From: Candidatus Margulisiibacteriota bacterium | GTDB taxonomy: Bacteria; Margulisbacteria; WOR-1; JAHJIW01 | Direction: 5' to 3' | Assembly (NCBI GenBank): GCA_018823125.1 | Contig: JAHJIW010000011.1 | Span: 62,001-126,000 of the forward strand | DNA: 64,000 bases | Shown here: positions 47,439-52,993 of the stretch, piece after piece | Numbering within the stretch: the first letter of the stretch is position 1 | How the letters are laid out: the number at the start of each line of letters is the position of its first letter | Translations under genes and position numbers: made by a program | Notes under the pieces: model-generated | Seen by the model: the letters and a program-made list of their open reading frames with translations, nothing else | The model's database searches: none | What the model was told of the DNA's origin: nothing

Positions 47439-48083
47439 TTAGCCTAAAACACACTCTCTCTTTTCGTCCGACATTAATACTTTCATGCCTAATTGCTTAG
47501 CAATAAATTCAAAGGTTTTCGGTGTGTAAAACGAAATATGGGTTAAATCCCTGCGGTACCACCAATCCTTAAATTTCTCTTCGTCCTGCGGATGAAATAA
47601 AGTCATAATGGCTAAAATTCCGTTAGTATTGAGATGCTCTTTTAATAGTTTTAATGTTTTTAGCGGATCCTTAAGGTGTTCCATAACCTCGGTAGCAGTA
47701 ATTAAGTCATACTTTTTGTTTTGGTAAACCTTTTCGGGCGCAAAATACTTATCATAGATATCAACCTGAAATCCTTTTTCTTTTAGTAAAGCTGCTAACA
47801 CCGGACCTGGTCCACATCCAAAATCGAGCGCTGTTTTGATACGCTTTTGATAAGGCGCTACGCTTTTTTCAATGAAATCGCGAAACATGTTGACGTAACC
47901 TTCATTATCAGGGGTATTATTATGCAACGAATAGGATTCCTTTTCCTTTTCCGGAGAGATAATTTTTAATTCATCAATAAATATAAAATCACAGCTTGGA
48001 CAGCAGTAATAATTAATATCAAACTGGCAATCGTAAATAGTTTTAGCCTCGCCAGAACAAATTTTACACTCCATTTTTTGCAT
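47439..48083 (-). CDS. SAM-dependent methyltransferase with N-terminal zinc ribbon
   Basis: The 214-residue protein has an N-terminal four-cysteine cluster (CKIC … CCPSC) typical of the putative zinc-binding part of sugar C-methyltransferases, then a class I methyltransferase core with LDFGCGPGPVLAALL and TATEVMEHLKDPLKTLKLL. The C-terminus is short, so it resembles class I methyltransferases of unknown substrate. A perfect TATAAT (48090-48095) ends only 6 nt before the first ATG, so the transcript may be leaderless; an ATG 9 nt further in is a possible alternative start. Confidence 0.85.
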   Translation of the reverse strand: MQKMECKICSGEAKTIYDCQFDINYYCCPSCDFIFIDELKIISPEKEKESYSLHNNTPDNEGYVNMFRDFIEKSVAPYQKRIKTALDFGCGPGPVLAALLKEKGFQVDIYDKYFAPEKVYQNKKYDLITATEVMEHLKDPLKTLKLLKEHLNTNGILAIMTLFHPQDEEKFKDWWYRRDLTHISFYTPKTFEFIAKQLGMKVLMSDEKRECVLG

Positions 48084-48089
48084 ATTAAT

Positions 48090-48095
48090 ATTATA
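48090..48095 (-). promoter_or_regulatory. -10 element giving a leaderless mRNA
   Basis: TATAAT on the minus strand lies 6 nt upstream of the ATG of the methyltransferase gene. There is no ribosome site and no clear -35 box. Confidence 0.45.
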
Positions 48096-48126
48096 CGCTT
48101 TTTGATAAATATTTTTGGTTTTTTTA

Positions 48127-48155
48127 TTGACAATAAAACGCGGTCGACCTACAAT
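48127..48155 (+). promoter_or_regulatory. near-consensus sigma-70 promoter of the holin-like gene
   Basis: A perfect TTGACA (48127-48132) is followed after 17 nt by TACAAT (48150-48155), among the strongest promoters in the window. The short leader contains a GAGGGAGGTGA ribosome site, so expression should be high. Confidence 0.75.
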
Positions 48156-48176
48156 TTTTCACGAGGGAGGTGACAA

Positions 48177-48428
48177 ATGAAATTAGATGCGCTTAAATTT
48201 GGTTTAGCTTGCGGAATTATTTGGGCAGCCTGCGTATTGTGCTTAGGCGCAATGGGCGGAATTTTTGACTGGGGAATGGGTCTGGTAAAAGGCCTCGGAA
48301 CACTATATTTAGGATACAAGCCAACCGTAGGTGGAATTGCAATTGGTACCGTTTGGGCCTTTTTTGATGCAGGTATTGGCGGCTTAATATTAGCCGGACT
48401 TTACAACCTGTTAGTTGGGAAAAAATAG
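48177..48428 (+). CDS. small glycine-rich membrane protein, holin-like
   Basis: The 83-residue protein has two hydrophobic glycine-rich segments (about 8-33 and 52-79) flanking an amphipathic GLVKGLGTLYLGYKPTVGG turn, and a short basic C-terminus. Similar small proteins are labelled bacteriophage holin in many genomes, but the evidence for pore formation is thin. The very strong promoter and ribosome site suggest abundant expression. The next gene on the other strand is a secreted muramidase-like protein, which would fit a holin/endolysin-like pair; they are convergent, not an operon. Confidence 0.75.
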   Translation: MKLDALKFGLACGIIWAACVLCLGAMGGIFDWGMGLVKGLGTLYLGYKPTVGGIAIGTVWAFFDAGIGGLILAGLYNLLVGKK

Positions 48429-48464
48429 TTAGCTGCGTTCACCTAGAGGTGGCTACATACCCGG

Positions 48465-49097
48465 TTATTTCTGCTGCGCGACTTCACGATTTAGCGCGCT
48501 CTTCTCGCCTGCCTCAAAATCATCATATTGGATGGCTCCCCAAGCACTAAGCTCTTCCTGCTGTGCCTGCCTGATCCGGTTTTTTATATAAGCTTGCTCC
48601 GCCTTCTTCTTTTCCTCTTTAATGGGAATGGCACTAATCGCATCCAAAGTATATCTAATGTTCCGGATATAATGCGCATAAGGAGGAACTCCTTTATAAG
48701 TATAAACCAGGTCCTCAATTTTTCTGGTTTGGCGATATTTTTTATACCATTTGGCAGTACCAATGAGCTTATGCGTTTCATAAATATTTTTATAGATCGA
48801 ATCAAAAGTAGTATTACAGCTGTTATAGCCAGTTAAATTACTGGTCGCTTTGGGATACTTTTTTCCAAAAGTACTTTCGGCTCCGGCAATGGCAACGTAC
48901 AAACGATAATCCAGGTTAAACTTATCCGCACAATATAAAATTTCCTGCTCGTGGCCGCGTAGCGGGCTAAAGGGATAACGATCTAAAAATATTTTAAGCC
49001 TAACCGCCCGTAAATCTTTATCGTAATTAGCCTGAGCATAAGCGAAATTTGCCGACAAACATATGATAAATACAATTATAACTATTCTTTTTGCCAT
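48465..49097 (-). CDS. secreted muramidase/glucosaminidase-like protein, sigma-28-like promoter
   Basis: The 210-residue protein has a signal peptide (IVIIVFIICLSANFAYAQ). The mature domain has ILYCADKFNLDYRLYVAIAGAESTFGKKYP, where the Glu of AESTFG matches the catalytic Glu of lysozyme-like and glucosaminidase-type folds, and a later PYAHYIRNIRYTLDAI. It probably cuts peptidoglycan. The C-terminal 45 residues are charged and coiled. The promoter contains GCCGACATA only 8 nt before the ATG, so the mRNA is probably leaderless. In Bacillus, sigma-D controls autolysins, which would fit the promoter type. Confidence 0.8.
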   Translation of the reverse strand: MAKRIVIIVFIICLSANFAYAQANYDKDLRAVRLKIFLDRYPFSPLRGHEQEILYCADKFNLDYRLYVAIAGAESTFGKKYPKATSNLTGYNSCNTTFDSIYKNIYETHKLIGTAKWYKKYRQTRKIEDLVYTYKGVPPYAHYIRNIRYTLDAISAIPIKEEKKKAEQAYIKNRIRQAQQEELSAWGAIQYDDFEAGEKSALNREVAQQK

Positions 49098-49105
49098 AAC
49101 AAATA

Positions 49106-49133
49106 TATGTCGGCATTTTTATGGAGAAATTTC
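49106..49133 (-). promoter_or_regulatory. sigma-28/sigma-D-like promoter of the muramidase-like gene
   Basis: On the minus strand GAAATTT (49127-49133) is followed after exactly 12 nt by GCCGACATA (49106-49114). The second box ends 8 nt before the ATG, leaving essentially no leader. Confidence 0.65.
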
Positions 49134-49149
49134 ACTTTTGGGGCAGGTT

Positions 49150-50166
49150 TTAATTAGCGGTAAATATTTGAGGTTCGTCAGCTGGAATACCCAGCGCTAT
49201 TTTTTCTAACCAAGTAATGGTTTTGCGTAAAATCTTATCCGCGCCTGCTTGACCCAGCGGCATATGCCCTTCATCTTCCAGCGCAATAACATTTTTATTA
49301 TCTGCAGAGATGTTGTCACCAATTTCTTGAACATGTTCGTGACTGACCCAAGGATCTTGGTCACCATAAAGCAGCAAACAAGGCTGCTTTATCTGAGATA
49401 ATTCTTTCATTACCTTTTCGCGACTATTTACATGCAGAATATCTTTCATAAACTTGCGAGTTAAATATACCCACTTGCCATTCTTTTTAAGTACAAACAT
49501 TTTCCCGGTTAATCTCCAGAAAAAGAAGGCAGCTTTCTTTAATAACCTTTTGGTTCTCCACATCCACACCCTTAAAATCCTTCCAAAATGATGTAATTTT
49601 TCCAGAAGCTTTGCGGTATGGTTAAATCCAACTTCAAAAATATCAACTACCGGACAAATACCAATGGCGCCTTTAATTCTTTCGTCCTGGCTGCGGGCTA
49701 AATACAATAAAGAAGAAAAACTGCCAAAGCTGTGTCCGGCAATATACAACTGGGCTTGATCAACTGATTCGTGGTTATAAACGTAGTCAACTACGTCTTT
49801 GACATCCTTAACTAACTGCGAAATGGTGTAATCTTCAAAATCCTGGCTTTCGGTCTCCCCTACTGAAAAGTCAACCGTCCAGGCCGCAAAGCCTTTCTTC
49901 ACAAAACTCTGTGCGATGTTGGTCATATCGTTTGAGTCCCCAGCGCACCCCGGGAAGATAACCATACTTTTTATCTTTCCAGCTACCCCTTTAGGTAGGT
50001 GCAGCTCAACTTCGATATCACGCCCATCTTTTCGTTCAATGATAAATCGCTGAGAGTTAGAATCTTTAGAAAAGGCAATCCTTACGCTAGAAAGACCCAA
50101 AGGTGAAAACACATTTGAGAATGTTTCGTTTTTGACTTTTGTTTGCAGCTCAGCAACTTTTTGCAT
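49150..50166 (-). CDS. alpha/beta hydrolase (dienelactone-hydrolase-like), sigma-28-like promoter
   Basis: The protein is a cytoplasmic alpha/beta hydrolase with VIFPGCAGDSNDMTNIAQSFVKKG, the nucleophile Ser in IAGHSFGSFSSLL, Asp in LLYGDQDPWVSH and His in ALEDEGHMPLGQ. An insertion of about 60 basic residues between core strands forms a lid-like region. No signal peptide is present. I prefer the ATG at 50166, which has GGAG nine bases upstream; a GTG at 50181 lies too close to the promoter. The small C-terminal extension is unremarkable. Substrate unknown; single gene with the shared promoter type. Confidence 0.82.
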   Translation of the reverse strand: MQKVAELQTKVKNETFSNVFSPLGLSSVRIAFSKDSNSQRFIIERKDGRDIEVELHLPKGVAGKIKSMVIFPGCAGDSNDMTNIAQSFVKKGFAAWTVDFSVGETESQDFEDYTISQLVKDVKDVVDYVYNHESVDQAQLYIAGHSFGSFSSLLYLARSQDERIKGAIGICPVVDIFEVGFNHTAKLLEKLHHFGRILRVWMWRTKRLLKKAAFFFWRLTGKMFVLKKNGKWVYLTRKFMKDILHVNSREKVMKELSQIKQPCLLLYGDQDPWVSHEHVQEIGDNISADNKNVIALEDEGHMPLGQAGADKILRKTITWLEKIALGIPADEPQIFTAN

Positions 50167-50185
50167 TTTGGCCATCTCCACTTAA

Positions 50186-50213
50186 TATATCGGGTATTTA
50201 AGCCAAAAACTTG
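50186..50213 (-). promoter_or_regulatory. sigma-28/sigma-D-like promoter of the alpha/beta hydrolase gene
   Basis: On the minus strand CAAGTTT (50207-50213) is followed after exactly 12 nt by CCCGATATA (50186-50194). The CAAGTTT box is closer to the enteric TAAAGTTT form than the others. A GCCAAAAAC…GTTTTTGGC dyad surrounds the first box. Confidence 0.6.
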
Positions 50214-50248
50214 CATGTTTTTGGCAAATATTTCGCTAAAAAGAGCCG

Positions 50249-50277
50249 TTGATTTTTACTTATCTACGGCGTAATAT
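50249..50277 (+). promoter_or_regulatory. sigma-70 promoter of the 50305 gene
   Basis: TTGATT (50249-50254) is followed after 17 nt by TAATAT (50272-50277). It points away from the hydrolase promoter, and a GAGGAGG ribosome site follows. Confidence 0.6.
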
Positions 50278-50304
50278 TAGGCCAAATCTAAGAGGAGGAA
50301 CAAA

Positions 50305-50625
50305 ATGAGTAAAATAAAAGCCGGTCTACTTTTTGGTGCCATCGCAGGGATTTTAGACGTCATACCTATGATTATTATGAAATTAACTTGGGATGCTAAT
50401 ACCTCAGCTTTTGTTACCTGCATAATTGGCGGATTCCTGATTGCTACTTCTAACCTAAGATTACATAATGTTCTCAAAGGTGTAGTTATCTTCTTCCTGC
50501 TAGCGGTACCAATCATGATCTTGGTTGGTTTCGGCAACCCTGCAGATTTAATCCCCATGCTAATCATGAACCTTATCCTGGGAAGTTTTCTGGGGTATAC
50601 GATTGGCAGGTTTGGGAGAGAATAA
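50305..50625 (+). CDS. small polytopic membrane protein of unknown function
   Basis: The 106-residue protein has about four hydrophobic segments (approximately 8-28, 33-50, 52-73 and 80-100), with glycine-rich helix starts such as GLLFGAIAGILDVIPMIIM and LILGSFLGYTIGRFG. I do not recognise a family; it may be a small membrane-stabilising or permeability protein. The start is clear, with GAGGAGG seven bases before the ATG and a promoter just upstream. It precedes tRNA-Leu on the same strand. Confidence 0.78.
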   Translation: MSKIKAGLLFGAIAGILDVIPMIIMKLTWDANTSAFVTCIIGGFLIATSNLRLHNVLKGVVIFFLLAVPIMILVGFGNPADLIPMLIMNLILGSFLGYTIGRFGRE

Positions 50626-50671
50626 CTTCAGCCCGTACTAAAGTTATGTTATCATATGGTTTCGTATTTCT

Positions 50672-50753
50672 GGGCGAGTGGCGGAATTGGCAGACGCGCC
50701 AGACTTAGGATCTGGTGCCGAAAGGCTTGGAGGTTCGAGTCCTCTCTCGCCCA
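50672..50753 (+). tRNA. tRNA-Leu (UAG)
   Basis: The acceptor stem pairs GGGCGAG with CTCGCCC, the anticodon is TAG (50706-50708), a long variable arm follows, and the T loop TTCGAGT is normal. A is the discriminator base. The structure is complete. Confidence 0.95.
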
Positions 50754-50780
50754 TTAATTTTGTGATATAATATCCGGCAC

Positions 50781-50806
50781 GGCTTGCCCGCAAAAGGTCG
50801 TAGGTT
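50781..50806 (+). pseudogene. diverged tRNA-Gly fragment upstream of tRNA-Gly (GCC)
   Basis: GGCTTGCCCGCAAAAGGTCG followed by TAGGTT matches the anticodon arm, variable loop and T-stem start of tRNA-Gly (GCC) with a few changes. It has no acceptor or D arm and is a remnant. Confidence 0.5.
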
Positions 50807-50847
50807 TTTTACTGAGCATTAAAAAGCTATAATTAGCTTAGTTCCAA

Positions 50848-50919
50848 GCGGGAGTAGCTCAGTGGTAGAGCTTTTGCTTGCCAAGCAAAAGGTCGCGGGT
50901 TCGAGCCCCGTCTCCCGCT
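50848..50919 (+). tRNA. tRNA-Gly (GCC), flanked by inverted repeats
   Basis: The acceptor stem pairs GCGGGAG with CTCCCGC, the anticodon loop TTGCCAA gives GCC, and the T loop TTCGAGC is standard. Outside it AGTTCCAA (50840-50847) pairs with TTGGAACT (50919-50926), lengthening the acceptor stem to 15 bp; further out CTGAGCATTAAAA (50812-50824) pairs perfectly with 50940-50952. The gene therefore sits in the middle of a long inverted repeat. Confidence 0.93.
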
Positions 50920-50960
50920 TGGAACTGTAGAAGCATTTATTTTAATGCTCAGGAGATAGG

Positions 50961-51071
50961 GCTTGCCAAGCAAAGTGGTCGCGTGAGTGATTTTTGTTTG
51001 CACATTAATTCTTAGAATAATGCGTAAGCCAAACGAAAATCACGAAGTGGTTCGAGCCCCGTCTCCCGCTT
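50961..51071 (+). pseudogene. tRNA-Gly (GCC) fragment interrupted by the 64-nt hairpin
   Basis: 50961-50983 corresponds to the anticodon arm and variable loop of tRNA-Gly (GCC), and 51048-51071 to the T loop and acceptor 3' strand. Between them is a 64-nt insert. There is no 5' half. A third, shorter fragment of the same tRNA part follows at 51114-51135. Confidence 0.65.
50984..51047 (+). repeat. 64-nt hairpin insert in the T arm (second copy)
   Basis: This copy nearly matches the insert at 44377-44440; more than 50 positions agree. Arms GTGATTTTTGTTTG and CAAACGAAAATCAC pair with one mismatch, and the centre has the CATTAATTCTTAGAATAATG dyad. The insertion point in the tRNA is equivalent. 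Confidence 0.75.
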
Positions 51072-51151
51072 GGGTTTTAGTTTGGGTTATTTCGGTTTTC
51101 AACATTCCAATCTATTGCCAAGCAAAGTGGTCGCGGCGAGCGACTTTCTCT

Positions 51152-51179
51152 GAAATTTCTCCTCATTTTTGACGATATA
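51152..51179 (+). promoter_or_regulatory. sigma-28/sigma-D-like promoter of the 51210 gene
   Basis: GAAATTT (51152-51158) is followed after exactly 12 nt by GACGATATA (51171-51179). The surrounding sequence closely matches the promoter of the 42703-43959 gene in inverted orientation. A GAGGAG site and a TTG start follow. Confidence 0.68.
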
Positions 51180-51209
51180 TATATAGGACCTGAATGAGGA
51201 GATTTAAAC

Positions 51210-52097
51210 TTGACCACTGCAATGCGAACCACAATTAGAAGTGTCGTAAAAGAAATGCAACGCCGTTTTCCGCTGGAACATTATGGCGGAGGACGAGATA
51301 TTTTATCACGTGGAAAATTTGCCCAAAGAAACCACGAGGCACACTTTGTTCCGCCCGCTAATCATCGTGGTTATACCTGTATCCGATCAAGTATTGAAAT
51401 TGAAAGAGCTTTACAGCGAAGAGGCATTCCGGCCGAACGCATCCAGGTAAAAATCCCTCGCCAGCATAAAGAATCAACACTAGTAATACCTCCGGCATTG
51501 CACGAATTTGTTGTAGCCGGAGACACTATGATCGGCATTACACCATGGGATCAAATTATTGGTGTTTATCCTTTTACCAGAATTGCACCTGCTCATCCCA
51601 TATTAGATGCTGCGCTCCGGTCTACTCCTGAAAAGGCTGAAGAAGAGCTAACTAATTATCTTGAGGTCGGAATGGTTACGGCCAGCACTATCCGCGGTCC
51701 ATTGCACTACCAATTAGGTTTTGCAGCACATTGTTATATGACTGCCGCCAGCGCTCGTTTTACCGTTGTGGCTTATGAACAAAACAATAATCCTTTCGGC
51801 ATAATCAGCTCGCAACCTTTTGCCGTTAGCATTCATCTTAATCATTTTCGCAAAATACCAGCTCTTAGGGGGTCTTTTAGGAGTTATTTTAACCGGGCAG
51901 CCGCCGCCGAACTGTTTTTAGAAGATAAGATAACCCCGCGCAACCAGAAAGAAGAAGAAACAATCTGGGAGCTACTCGAAACCGGTTGGCCCAGTATCAG
52001 AACTTTTCTATCAAGATTGAGACAAGCAGAAAAAAGACATCTCGCCTCTTTACCCGCTGAGGAACAAAGAATGGCCCGCCTCGCCAGCGGCGCATAA
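51210..52097 (+). CDS. orphan protein with possible Cys-His peptidase pattern, sigma-28-like promoter
   Basis: The 295-residue soluble protein is not recognised. Residues about 55-115 contain YTCIRSSIEIERALQRRGI and, forty residues later, LHEFVVAGDTMIGITPWDQ. A Cys-led helix followed by a His strand and an Asp is the order seen in transglutaminase- and papain-like folds, so a Cys-His-Asp enzyme is possible but unproven. The rest is helical and basic. Translation starts at a TTG with GAGGAG eight bases upstream. It has the shared promoter type and stands alone beside the tRNA-Gly fragments. Confidence 0.7.
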   Translation: MTTAMRTTIRSVVKEMQRRFPLEHYGGGRDILSRGKFAQRNHEAHFVPPANHRGYTCIRSSIEIERALQRRGIPAERIQVKIPRQHKESTLVIPPALHEFVVAGDTMIGITPWDQIIGVYPFTRIAPAHPILDAALRSTPEKAEEELTNYLEVGMVTASTIRGPLHYQLGFAAHCYMTAASARFTVVAYEQNNNPFGIISSQPFAVSIHLNHFRKIPALRGSFRSYFNRAAAAELFLEDKITPRNQKEEETIWELLETGWPSIRTFLSRLRQAEKRHLASLPAEEQRMARLASGA

Positions 52098-52166
52098 CTG
52101 CAAAATTTTTGATATCTGGTTGCTTCATCATCAGTTTTAGAATAAAATTAACTTTCGGAGTAAACT

Positions 52167-52805
52167 ATGAGCCCTAACTATGTATCCGGATACCGAAAAA
52201 AATCTAACGCCAAATGGCCTAAAATAATTATTGGGATAGCTCTCATCGGTTTAGCCATCGCCTGGATTATGACCAGTGAACCAACCGAAAATAAAAAAAG
52301 CCCTACCCCCGAAAAACAAGAAACCATAGTTGAAAAGAAAGTTGCAGTAGAAACCAAAGCTACTAAACCAGCAGCCAAACCAATAGAAAAACCAAAAACA
52401 CCATCGATCAAAGAAACTTTAGCGAAAAAAGTTGAACCTCAAAAACCCGCCATTAATACTCTTTCTGCCTCCCCCACCCAAACCGTTTTTACCGCCGCCA
52501 CCGCTAACTCAATTTCTGCAGTAAATACCCCGATCAATCCAAAAAGTTCATTCTCCGCCAAACCACAACGAATTTATTATTATATTAAAATTAAGTCACA
52601 AAATGTGCCGGTAACCATCCATCACAATTGGTACAATCCAAGTGGTAGACGAGTTGCATCAATCCCTCTTTACTTAACTAGTGACATTGCCCACACTTAC
52701 AGTTTCAACACCGTTTCTGGCACCGAAAAAGGAACCTGGAAAGTTGAAACCGTAGACAAAAACGGAAATATTCTCAACACTACCACTTTTATTGTCGAAA
52801 ACTAG
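52167..52805 (+). CDS. membrane-anchored DUF2914-like protein
   Basis: The 212-residue protein has a short basic N-terminus, one membrane helix (about 19-36) and a long Lys-, Pro- and Thr-rich linker (about 42-130) that would span the periplasm. The C-terminal 80 residues read like a DUF2914 beta domain: IYYYIKIKSQNVPVTIHHNWYNPSG, then TEKGTWKVETVDKNGN. Such domains bind unknown ligands at the cell surface. TTGCTT/17/TAAAAT is a possible promoter. Two tRNA genes follow on the same strand. Confidence 0.75.
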   Translation: MSPNYVSGYRKKSNAKWPKIIIGIALIGLAIAWIMTSEPTENKKSPTPEKQETIVEKKVAVETKATKPAAKPIEKPKTPSIKETLAKKVEPQKPAINTLSASPTQTVFTAATANSISAVNTPINPKSSFSAKPQRIYYYIKIKSQNVPVTIHHNWYNPSGRRVASIPLYLTSDIAHTYSFNTVSGTEKGTWKVETVDKNGNILNTTTFIVEN

Positions 52806-52843
52806 TAACCTGTGATAAGATATCACCGCGACTCTCAATTTTT

Positions 52844-52916
52844 GCGCCCGTAGCTCAAAGGATAGAGCGTCTGGCTTCGAACCAGCAGGTTGGAGGTTCG
52901 AGTCCTCTCGGGCGCT
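52844..52916 (+). tRNA. tRNA-Arg (UCG)
   Basis: The acceptor stem pairs GCGCCCG with CGGGCGC. The anticodon loop CTTCGAA gives TCG, and the T loop TTCGAGT is normal. It lies 3 nt upstream of tRNA-His, so the two should be cotranscribed. Confidence 0.95.
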
Positions 52917-52918
52917 AT

Positions 52919-52993
52919 GGCGGCCTTGGTGTAGAGGTAACACAGCAGATTGTGGTTCTGCCTTCAGGGGTTCGATTCCCCTAGGCCGCCCCA
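52919..52993 (+). tRNA. tRNA-His (GUG), with encoded CCA and recombinase overlap
   Basis: The gene has G-1 paired with C73, the acceptor stem GCGGCCT/AGGCCGC, anticodon GTG and T loop TTCGATT. Unlike the other tRNAs here it is followed by encoded CCA (52991-52993). Its last 27 bases are also the antisense 3' end of the serine recombinase gene. The end GCCGCCCCA recurs at 63312-63320, marking it as the likely integration site. Confidence 0.93.

Noticed and set aside
48177-49097. Prophage lysis cassette
   Set aside because: The holin-like and muramidase-like genes are convergent with separate promoters, and no phage structural or replication genes lie nearby.
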